64,000 nt of DNA from Bolinopsis microptera (lineage: Eukaryota; Ctenophora; Tentaculata; Lobata; Bolinopsidae). The stretch is taken from contig NC_087079.1 in assembly GCF_026151205.1 (NCBI RefSeq), positions 2,010,028 to 2,074,027 of the forward strand. The letters are read 5' to 3'. Shown here in pieces: positions 23,733-33,675 of the stretch. The position numbers were made by a program, and so were the translations under genes. Positions within the stretch are counted from its first letter, which is position 1; each line of letters starts with the position of its first letter. Under the pieces are notes generated by a model. That model did no database searches and was not told the DNA's origin. It saw only the letters and a program-made list of their open reading frames with translations.

Positions 23733-24729
23733 AATATGTGAACTATGTGTGTTACCTAGTATGTAGAATATGTGAACTATGTGTGTTACCTAGTATGTAG
23801 AATATGTGAACTATATGTGTTACCTAGTATGTAGAATATGTGAACTATGTGTGTTACCTAGTATGTAGAATAAGTGAACTATGTGTGTTACCTAGTATGT
23901 AGAATATGTGAACTATATGTGTTACCTAGTATGTAGAATATGTGAACTATATGTGTTACCTAGTATGTAGAATATGTGAACTATGTGTGTTACCTAGTAT
24001 GTAGAATATGTGAACTATGTGTGTTACCTAGTATGTAGAATATGTGAACTATATGTGTTACCTAGTATGTAGAATATGTGAACTATGTGTGTTACCTAGT
24101 ATGTAGAATAAGTGAACTATGTGTGTTACCTAGTATGTAGAATATGTGAACTATATGTGTTACCTAGTATGTAGAATATGTGAACTATGTGTGTTACCTA
24201 GTATGTAGAATATGTGAACTATGTGTGTTACCTAGTATGTAGAATATGTGAACTATGTGTGTTACCTAGTATGTACAATATGTGAAATATGTGTGTTACC
24301 TTGTATGTAGAATATGTGAACTATGTGTGTTACCTAGTATGTACAATATATGAACTATGTGTGTTACCTAGTATGTAGAATATGTGAACTATGTGTGTTA
24401 CCTAGTATGTACAATATGTGAAATATGTGTGTTACCTTGTATGCAGAATATGTGAACTATGTGTGATACCTAGTATGTAGAATATGTGAACTATGTGTGT
24501 TACCTAGTATGTAGAATATGTGAACTATGTGTGTTACCTAGTATGTAGAATATGTGAACTATGTGTGTTACCTAGTATGTAGAATATGTGAACTATGTGT
24601 GTTACCTAGTATGTAGAATATGTGAACTATGTGTGTTACCTAGTATGTAGAATATGTGAACTATGTGTGTTACCTAGTATGTACAATATATGAACTATGT
24701 GTGTTACCTAGTATGTACAATATGTGAAC
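23733..24729. repeat. 34-bp minisatellite, ~29 units
   Basis: Unit consists of GTGTGTTACCTAGTATGT followed by AGAATATGTGAACTAT. Variants include TATGTGTT, AGAATAAG and ACAATATG, and several are clustered as if spread by local duplication. It lies about 150 bp past the stop codon of the DSL gene. Confidence 0.95.
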
Positions 24730-24877
24730 GATTCAAATCTAAAATCACATCAGTCATTACATGTCCTCAATAAATTCAATACGGATCTTAGTCAATATTC
24801 TGTTTAAGATTTGATCTATTTATTTTATACATTTATGATTATGTAATAAAGTTATTATATTCGTAAACATTGACTGG

Positions 24878-27800
24878 CTAATAAACCAGTCCCCAAACAA
24901 GTTTCTTTTGTGGGTGAGGGACTGTGGGTGTTTCAGCAAAATGAGGATTCGTGTACACTACGGGTACGGGCTCCAGTGTTAACGCCGGGTTGATCTTCAG
25001 AGATGATCTTCTGCACACTCCATATAGAACAATTCCGGCTCCAAGACTAAATACCACCCCCGTCATTATGCAGAATATGAGCAGCGAGTTGCTGAACCCT
25101 GATCAATTTCTATGTGAGTTATTTTATCCACATAATTTTATAAATTAAGCTTTTTAACCGTCTGATGGTTTTATCTGTTGAACTTGAATTGAATAGTAGA
25201 TTATTTCGGTATAGTTTAATTCCATGTCATTCTCAATAATGGTCCCATCACAATTACGCACTGTAAGTGTACGCGCCAAATAAACGATATTGTTGCGTTG
25301 CCAGAGATAACCCAGCTAAGATTAGAAAATTATCATAATTACCATACTAATATTAGAAAAAATAACAGAATAACCAAGTTAAAATTAGGAAATATCAGAA
25401 TATATCGATATCCATGCCATGTGCACGCGTTATGAATTAAAACAAAGTTGAAGTAACAGAAATAAGGTACGAACTTGGCAAAGAATCCGGCGCCTCATTC
25501 TGTATCAAGCACAGAGGTCCAGAGTATCCGGGAATGCAGATATCACAGAGCTGACCAGTCCAGTGTCCCACACAGTGCAACAATCCTTCCTTGTCACACT
25601 CCGCTCTTCCTGGCTCACTTTTGCACGTGCAGTTCGGTCCAGAATACATATCCTTACAGCTGCAGTGGAAATGTATTTTAAGATTCAGTCAGATGGTCGA
25701 ATTAAAGCTAAGATAAATTTAAAATGTCTGAACGAGACCTTGTATTCAGGAATCTTCAGAAAAAGGTGAGGTTGTTTTTACCTATCACAGTTAAGACCGT
25801 TCCAGTTAGAAGTACAAGTTTTGTCGCCCTGATCTGTACATTTGTATCTCTCTGTGTCTGTACACTCTACTGAACAATCTTCTCCAAACCAACTTTCCTT
25901 ACAATCCGTACAGTTTGTTCCTGGGGAATGGAGGTCGTGCAGTTAACTAAAGTCTACCGTTGGATTATGATTTTAAATCTAATTCTCTCTAAACAATGAA
26001 GGTAGTACGTCATTGCTGTATGAAAAAGTGAAGAAGAAATTGAAATCAACGATTATTGGAAAGCGTACCAGTTCTCTTTCCGTTGCAGATGTAACTTCCA
26101 TGGTCATCACAGGTCCACAATGTACTGTTGAGATCACAATAAAGATCACATCCACTCCCATACCACCCTGTCTCACAAAGAGAACAGTTCTGTCCTGTAA
26201 AGTGTCCCAAACATTCCTTCTCCCCAGTATTACTACAGTCCCAAGCTGAGCTGGCTTGACAGAATGTGTCACAGTTAGCACCGTAATAGTTTGGTGAACA
26301 GGAATCACATTCTGAACCTGTCCAGTGAGTTTCACAAACTTTCTCTCCGGTTGTTGAGTTGCAATCGTATTGGCCAGGAACTGCCGTGCAATTTACTGAA
26401 CAGTTCACGCCAAACTGCCCTGAAATGAAGTCCGATTTTAATAAATTTTATCACAATGAAAAATTCCTTTAGCCGCAAATGTGTTGATGAGATGCAAATC
26501 AGTCATATCTCTGACAAATAGTCATCAATGATCAATGCTTTTGCGTATGAAAACAAGGCTTAAACTCGAACTAGCCACTAGCAAAGGATAATTAGATTGA
26601 TGAAAGAAATGTATGTCTATTAAATGTATGTCTATTAAATGTATGTCTATTAAATGTATGTCTATTAAATGTTTGTCTATTAAATGTATGTCTATTAAAG
26701 CCAACCTGATGGGCAGGGAGTTTTAACACCACATTTATCTCCGGTCCATCTTCCCAAACAGACCCTGGTCCCGTTTTGAGAGCAGTTGTAGTGAGATGCA
26801 GGAACACAGTGGACATTGCAACTCGAGTTGTAGTAGTTCGGTTTACAGATGTGGTCACCTGGATAGAGCGGGATTCAACGCGAACATTGTTCCGGGTTTT
26901 TAGAATGAGTCACTAAATTGAAAAGGAGAGAATTGGAAATGTGGTATTTTAAAACTTGCTCTCACCGTAACTATCACAAGTAAAATTGTTGATAGGTTGA
27001 CAGAACTTAGTACAGTTAGTGTTGTAGTAGTTATTTATGCACCCACAACAACCAATGCCACCATGGTTACCAATACAATAAACCTGAAAATAGGGCGCTT
27101 GTCATGTCTGCGCTATAAACTTCTTTGCCGGTATAAATTTTCTATGAATCCATTTAAAAATTCCACTATAATAAACAGCCACATTTTTTCTTTCTTATAA
27201 TTTTACCTTGTATGATATTTTGAATAGCCCCGATCCCTCAGGAGTTGTGTGCTTTACAAAGTGTTCGACATAGCTTGATTTTCCTTTTATGTCAAGGTTC
27301 ATCGTGAAGTCAGAAATTTTATCTTCAAAAAAATAATCAGCATCAACCACATTAACTTTCATTTTTATATCCTCCTGTAAATGTAAAGGATCAAGTGTAC
27401 CGTTTATCGTGACGTCTGTGCTCTTAAAGTTAACCGATCCTACTAAGTCGTCATTCAATTTTCGTTTTATAGAGTTTCTAAATCATTGGATATTATCTCG
27501 CACTTGAATTCCATTTCAAACTGATGGACACATACTGTTATGGTGACGTTTTGACTCACCACAGGATTAAGATTTATCGTTATTGGATTGAAAACCCCAG
27601 ACTTTAAGGCGTCGTTTCCTGTTTTGAAGATTATGTTGTTGCCAGCGTCAGCCGTAAAATCCGTCGTTACAACCGTTTTGTATGTACTATGAATGGAGTG
27701 ATGACGTGTTATGTCTATGACCTAATAATGACTAGAATGCTTCCTACATATACAAGCTGATTACAAAAATAAAGTTTCAATTATTTTAAAACTAAACAGT

Positions 27801-28631
27801 CCTAAAATGTTTCCGGCTAAAAGATGGTTTAACATTTTTGTGGAATGAATCTTCTTTTAAATAGATGCAAGTAGCTTACAGGCTCGATGAAACTCCTTCA
27901 AAAACCAAAGTGAACTTAAAATCACACCCAACTCCCGATATTCCTGCCGAGCAGATTGTGGTATCATTGTGGTACATTTTCAGAGTCACATCTACCGCTG
28001 CTGCGTCCGCACATTTGTCCTGAACAATGCCCGTACAGTGGATATTGTCTGTTAATGTTCCATTGTCTGTTAATGTTCCTATAAATCAAGAGGCTTGCAT
28101 ATAATGAACATAAGCTAGTGATATCAGTAGAACCGTGCAAATGAGCGCGACTTACCGTGATAATGTCAGTCATAGAGTTCATTGAATCGTCAACAGCTAC
28201 AATATAACGAGTTTTGGGTTTAGCATCTGCAACCGAGGTAACAATGTTACTGAGATCCTGGACATGTATTGAGGGGATGATATTCTCTCCAGTTCCAATG
28301 ATGTTTAGAGCCTTTGTGTCACCGTGCCAAGCCACCTTGGGTTAGGAGAGTTAAATCCTGTTTTGTTAACAAAGATATTTAATGAGTAATCGTAGGCATT
28401 TCATCACATTGAAAATGATGTATAGATTGATATGGATATGAAGACAAGTTCTCCCTAACAGCCAAGATATCAGCAATTTTAAGCTTTGTTTGATCTAAGT
28501 GCACACAGTGCAAATAAAACGATTGATTTGAATGTAAAATGGTTAAGTAAACTGTGAATCTAATTTGTACCAACCACTAATACTATGAGAAGTATAAAAA
28601 GGACTGTGATTATGGGCACTTTCAAAAACAT
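24878..28631 (-). CDS. Notch-ligand-like membrane protein with tandem DSL modules
   Basis: Nine phase-matched exons give ~625 aa: 28631-28571, 28048-27880, 27686-27207, 27083-26966, 26858-26706, 26419-26069, 25920-25782, 25659-25475, 25098-24878. One base must be added at 27470/27471. Exon 1 is a signal peptide (MFLKVPIITVLFILL). Residues ~21-236 form a Cys-poor beta-rich region like the C2/MNNL domain of Delta and Jagged. From ~237 to ~540 runs a series of about seven DSL-type modules: C, NYYG-like, C-x3-C, C, C, then W-x-G-x2-C. Examples: CKPNYYNSSCNVHC with GRWTGDKC; NYYGANCDTFC with GHFTGQNC; MYSGPNCTC with GHWTGQLC. A transmembrane helix (~555-578; LLIFCIMTGVVFSLGAGIVL) and a ~45-aa tail end the protein. 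Known Delta/Jagged proteins have one DSL followed by EGF repeats; here DSL modules repeat and no clear EGF array follows. Notch binding is inferred only. Confidence 0.75.
26609..26698. repeat. 15-bp microsatellite-like repeat, six units
   Basis: Unit ATGTATGTCTATTAA, with one T variant. It lies in the DSL-gene intron only a few bases past a splice donor (exon end 26706). Confidence 0.9.
28156..28335 (-). pseudogene. AK7: Orphan adenylate-kinase-7-like exon
   Basis: A 60-codon open segment with a good acceptor (CTAACCCAAG) and donor (GTAAGTCG), phase 0 on both sides. It encodes IGTGENIIPSIHVQDLS, then KPKTRYIVAVDDS and a SMTDIIT end. This matches the NAD-binding-like N-terminal region of AK7, a ciliary adenylate kinase. 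It lies on the same strand in intron 1 of the DSL gene, which is a phase-1 intron, so it cannot be spliced into that protein in frame. No other AK7 exons are visible nearby. It may be a transposed or duplicated exon, or a remnant of a lost AK7 copy. Confidence 0.65.
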
Positions 28632-29530
28632 ATGTCACGAGAAAAAAAAGTTAAAATGTCTTTGTTGCGATAACCTTTTGACGCAAATATAATTATAGAC
28701 ACACTACTTGTCTATCGCTCAGTGTAGTGCTCAGCAAACTATAGCCAAAAGGATCCCTTAAGATTAAAATTAAGGGGCGACGAAAAACGAAAAAGAAGTG
28801 AGCTCGTCCCTCTCGTTCGTCATATATACTCTCAAAAACTGCAACGCCATTCTGCGTGATACTGATAGTACAACGCATCTGCTCGCCCCACGTGACACGC
28901 AGTCTCGCCAATGGGAACTCCACTAGCAGTCACCCTGTGGCCACGAGGACCAATCACAGGCCTGGCTGTAAGTCCTATGTGCAAAAGAGCGGACAGTTCA
29001 TTCATGCCAGTAGAGCTGCCATCCAAACTCTCGAATAAAAACAAATAAGAGCATTGGTTATTCTACACCCGAAAATCAAAATCAAATCATATACTAAATT
29101 CTACGTCCCTCAAACGTTATTGAAAAACTAAGATATCATAAAATATATCTCAAAATACCATATGACAACATTTCTAGTCTCTACCCAAAAGTTTTTTCGA
29201 ATATTTTAAAACAATAAAAAATCACCCTTTTCAAAATTTAAATTTCGATGCCCCCACGCATCAAAAGTTCAAAACTTAAATATGAGTCAAGCTTCAAAAT
29301 ACAATACACAACCCTGTACACAAGCCGTCAGTGTGCGGTGATCACATGGTAGGTCAAAAATTTAGAGAACAGATTGCTTGGGTAATACTCACTCAGAACA
29401 CTGTAAGTAAATGAGTGCATTTAAAATGTAAATGAGTTTATAAAAATACTCTGGTGCATTATAATTAGTACTTAGATAGAAAGTTTATTAGTTATCAATA
29501 CCTTCTTTTAGTATAATTTTTGGTCAAAAT
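28632..29530. promoter_or_regulatory. Upstream region of the DSL gene
   Basis: Less AT-rich than its surroundings between 28690 and 29030. It contains TATATA at 28822-28828 (about 190 bp before the start codon), an E-box CACGTG at 28889-28894 and two CCAAT motifs (28908 and 28950). These suit a promoter but are short and unproven. Open frames here on both strands look like chance. 29040-29530 is AT-rich with nothing recognised. Confidence 0.3.
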
Positions 29531-30731
29531 GTTACCTTAAAAGGAAGATATAAGTTTGCAAGGTTGAGGTTGTTACCTTGAACGGAAGATATGAGTTTGC
29601 AAGGTTGAAGTTGTTACCTTAAACGGAAGATATGAGTTTGCAAGGTTGAGGTTGTTACCTTGAACGGAAGATATGAGTTTGCAAGGTTGAAGTTGTTACC
29701 TTAAACGGAAGATATGAGTTTGCAAGGTTGAGGTTGTTACCTTGAACGGAAGATATGAGTTTGCAAGGTTGAAGTTGTTACCTTGAACGGAAGATATGAG
29801 TTTGCAAGGTTGAGGTTGTTACCTTGAACGGAAGATATGAGTTTGCAAGGTTGAGGTTGTTGCCTTGAACGAAGGATATGAGTTTGCAAGGTTGAGGTTG
29901 TTACCTTGAACGAAGGATATGAGTTTGCAAGGTTGAGGTTGTTACCATGAACGGAAGATATTATGAGTTTGCAGGTTGAGACTGTTACCTTAAACGGAAG
30001 ATATGAGTTTGCAAGGTTGAGGTTGTTACCTTAAACGGAAGATTTAAGTTTGCAAGGTTGAAGTTGTTACCTTGAACGAAGGATATGAGTTTGCAAGGTT
30101 GAGGTTGTTACCTTGAACGGAAGATATGAGTTTGCAAGGTTGAGGTTGTTGCCTTGAACGAAGGATATGAGTTTGCAAGGTTGAGGTTGTTACCTTGAAC
30201 GGAAGATATGAGTTTGCAAGGTTGAAGTTTTTACCTTAAACGGAAGATATGAGTTTGCAAGGTTGAGGTTGTTACCTTGAACGGAAGATATGAGTTTGCA
30301 AGGTTGAGGTTGTTACCTTGAACGGAAGATATGAGTTTGCAAGGTTGGGGTTGTTACCTTGAACGAAGGATATGAGTTTGCAAGGTTGAGGTTGTTACCT
30401 TGAACGGAAGATATGAGTTTGCAAGGTTGAGGTTGTTACCTTGAACGGAAGATATGAGTTTGCAAGGTTGAGGTTGTTACCTTGAACGGAAGATATGAGT
30501 TTGCAAGGTTGAGGTTGTTACCTTGAACGAAGGATATGAGTTTGCAAGGTTGAGGTTGTTACCTTGAACGGAAGATATGAGTTTGCAAGGTTGAGGTTGT
30601 TACCTTGAACGAAGGATATGAGTTTGCAAGGTTGGGGTTGTTACCTTGAACGAAGGATATGAGTTTGCAAGGTTGAGGTTGTTGCCTTGAACAGAAGATA
30701 TGAGTTTGCAAGGTTGAGGTTGTTACCTTGA
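29531..30731. repeat. 41-bp minisatellite, ~29 units
   Basis: Unit contains GGTTGTTACCTTGAACGGAA, then GATATGAGTTTGCAAGGTTG and a final A or G. Frequent variants are CCTTAAACGG, AACGAAGGAT, GAAGTTG and TTGCCTTG. One unit near 29955 has a small insertion (ATATTATGAG). The array runs right up to unique flanks on both sides. Confidence 0.95.
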
Positions 30732-32302
30732 CCGTTACACCACTGCATCAGATTCAGCTCCAACTCTGCTTACTGAAACACGAGTTTATTTTATCGTAAC
30801 GATTATAATTGTAGGCTTGCAAATTAGGTTTATTAGGTTTTAGAGGACCTTTCCCAAAACCGAAACCAGCATTCCGTGAGTGACATACTTCACAAGATAA
30901 GAAAAAATCACGCGACTGTATTATAATAATAGATTACCAAGGCGGTAGACGTCAAGGCATTTTGTTAAAACATATACATTTTGTTAAAACATATGCATGT
31001 TTTAAAACAATTCGGTCGTTGATTACGTAATCCAAATTTTCTTTTTTACCCCCTAGATCGAATAAGATTAAGAACAATATTCTAATTCAAATTCCATTAA
31101 ATTTCATTATGAGATTGAGTATGATAGTGATAAAACTTAAAAATTGATCGAATACCTGATTTCGGCTCATCATGATATCATGACCAGGGTAGCATATGAA
31201 ACGTAGAGAAAAGTGTTTTACTGTTTTCTAGGGAAGATTACATAATATTGCTGTCAGGTGGGGGTTGGGTTTTGATTACGGTTGATTACGGAGGGGGGAA
31301 AGGGGTAAAAATTGCTAAAATATTGATTACGTTATATGTAAACGACCCCTGATGCATAATGCATAATGACTAATGCATAATGACTAATAAACGTAAAATT
31401 ATAAACGTAATTAAGAATACCCTCTAAACGACCAATTATACCAGTCTTACTTGTTACTTTAGCTGAAAATTAAGAGAATGTTATTGACGGACGCAGTCGA
31501 CAGTACAGCTATTACTAATACTATCAACTTAATAACACCAGAATGTGTGTGTGTCTGTGTGTGTGTGTGTCTGTCTGTGTGTGTGTGATTTCCGAACGGT
31601 TATACAAAAAAAACGGTAATAGTTACGGGACTGGTTTTTTCGGTATAGTGCCGACAAAACTCTGATGAAGCCCATAAGCAATTTTTTTTTAAATCGGCCG
31701 ATGGTAAGTGGTTTAATTGATGGTTTTGTACCAGAAATGTGACATAAATGGATGGGAGAGAGAACGAGGAGGATAACATGTACCGTAATTAGTTTAGCCC
31801 CACGTAATATCAGAGCTCACTCTTGCGGCCGCTTTGTTTCAACTGTAGGGAGATTTCATACTTTCATAAGACAGCGTTATGCGTGATATCAAATACATAA
31901 TGCGGTTGTATACTTTTACATTGCAACTGTGACAGTAAATTCCCGGCCGAAGGCACGGGTTACACTAGTATACTATAATTATAGTACCATACCTGCACTG
32001 TAATGGTTGTTGCGATCTATAAAATATGTAATTACTCCACCTTAATTGCAACCACGTAGATTGACTACAAGTGGTCCCACGAGTTAGTAATCATGGTCGA
32101 AGATGAAATGAAACATAAAAGGCGACTATCATGTATCCAGTCAACCATCATGTATTATATTAATATATGTGTGTAGTGTGTGTAGCTTACGTTGCAATTA
32201 TCGAGCTCCCTTATCTTTTGTAACTTAGCGATAAGTTCAGTTTGCTGCTACCGCGTAGTTAGCCTTTGCTTGTGTAATTGTACATTATTATACAAGTACA
32301 CC
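30732..32302. other. Intergenic DNA with GT microsatellite
   Basis: No gene is recognised. Contents: small direct repeats (ATTTTGTTAAAACATAT twice near 30960; GCATAATGACTAAT near 31365), and a (GT)n run with CT interruptions at 31544-31588. The last few hundred bases should hold the promoter or leader of the mobile-element ORF. Confidence 0.5.
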
Positions 32303-33197
32303 ATGGAGGATGATCTGAATTTGACCCGATCTCAGAAGAAAATCAAGGATTTCAACTACGAAGAAAAGGAAGATGTAGAGGGCTGTACTGAAAGATGGTT
32401 CACTTCGATGGCAAGAGAACTGAAATTAGAAAACTTCGAAATTCGTGGAAATATGGACCAGGAAATACTCATGTCTCCGTCTATCTATAAAAGGTATATG
32501 GCAAACTGGGTTATGCAAGCAGCAGACCTCGTACGACGGCAGAGTAGTCAAATGAGCGCTATGATGGAAATCGTTGAGTGCCTCAAGACGGAAGCACTAG
32601 CAGACAAGGAAAAGATGGTCAGGTTGCAGGACCAGTTGCTAGTGCAGAAGGACGAACAACTACAGTTGTTTAAGACGTCAGTTGAAGAGACAGTGGCGTA
32701 ACTTAGGGCCCCGCAGACCCCGCTGTGCGGGGGGGGGGGGCCGTATAAGGGGGGCGCAATTTTCCTGAATTTTAGGCCCTTTCACTGAAAAAACGTCTTG
32801 TTTGTGTATTTCCCTGTCCAATTTAGCGTTCGGTCGCCGCGAAAAAAATATTTGGGGTACCCTTTTTTGCTTCAGGGGGGCGCAAAAAGCCTTAGGGGGG
32901 GGCGAGAAAAAAAGTACCCGACCTTTTTTTTTTTTTTTAGGGACACAAAAAATTTTAGGGGGGCGCTTTTCGTCACTGAGCGGGGGGCGCCAACAGGCAA
33001 AGTTACGCCACTGTGAAGAGACAGTACAAACAACGGTGGAGTTAGGGATTCAGAACTATAGTGCAGCTGTTCAACAGAACAGTGCAAGTGGTACGGTCTG
33101 CAACAGTAAAATCCTGAAGAAGGTGATGAAAAGTGATAAAACTCACGACAAGGCCAAGACGACCCAAATCAAAATTGATAATAATTATTTCTTCTGA
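32303..33197 (+). pseudogene. Mobile-element ORF interrupted by a MITE
   Basis: The ATG at 32303 opens a frame with MEDDLNLTRSQKK and a helical, charged, coiled-coil-like region (DKEKMVRLQDQLLVQKDEQ). It is cut at 32690 by a 323-bp hAT-type MITE. The same frame resumes after the duplicated target at 33022 and runs to a stop at 33195-33197. Its last ~20 codons fall in the segment shared with 22146-23005, so the ORF belongs to a dispersed family. No polymerase or integrase motif is visible. It could be the first ORF of a retroelement or a non-autonomous element. With the MITE in place the product ends early. Confidence 0.55.
32691..33013. mobile_element. hAT-type MITE with 8-bp target duplication
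   Basis: The ends CAGTGGCGTAACT and AGTTACGCCACTG are perfect inverted repeats. The flanking octamer TGAAGAGA occurs at 32683-32690 and 33014-33021. CAGTGGCGTA-type ends with 8-bp duplications define hAT elements. The 323-bp interior is rich in G runs (a run of 12 near 32730) and T runs and has no transposase. Confidence 0.9.
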
Positions 33198-33608
33198 TGA
33201 TATTAAATCAATGATATGTTAAGGATTCCAATTTTTATTCCGGCTGTACTCCAGGCCTTGAGGTTCAGGCCTTGCGGTTCAGGCCTTGAGGTTCAGGCCT
33301 TGAGGTTCAGGCCTTGAGGTTCAGGCCTTGCGGTTCAGGCCTTGCGGTTCAGGGCCTGAGGTTCCCAAGCCAGTTTTTTTAATAAATTCTCATATCCGAA
33401 CCTTTCAAATTGTGAAAATACAATCAAACAACAATTCATATCCCACTATAGTCACGTGAGGGATTCAAACTTGCAATTTTAAATGGTATAATGAACATGA
33501 GACCAAATCAATTGAAAAGACAAGATCAATTGATAAGACCAAATCAATCAGTGAAAATTTGTTGAAAAAAAAATTAGAATCTTAGCATAAAATATCAACC
33601 CATTTTTT
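33139..33608 (+). mobile_element. 3' part of the minisatellite-bearing mobile element (fuller copy)
   Basis: Matches 22146-23005 on both sides of the 14-bp array and ends at the same CCCATTTTTT. Here it continues upstream into the interrupted ORF, so this is the more complete copy. The two arrays differ in length, so repeat number changes quickly between insertions. Confidence 0.75.
33251..33364. repeat. 14-bp minisatellite, ~8 units
   Basis: The same unit as the array at 22259-22763 (CAGGCCTTGAGGTT and the GCGG variant), with the same GGGCCTGAGG closing variant. Confidence 0.95.
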
Positions 33609-33675
33609 ACTTCTAATTGTGATAAAAAAACTCTGTTATCTGTGCTTAATGTCATTATGGTACTGAAGTAATCAG

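Noticed and set aside
28693-29044. Two minus-strand frames of 70-76 codons
   Set aside because: No homology or splice signals; they lie in the likely promoter region of the DSL gene, which is less AT-rich and so has fewer stops.
16491-30731. Tandem arrays considered as CRISPR
   Set aside because: Units are directly adjacent with no unique spacers, there are no cas genes, and the context is a eukaryotic genome.
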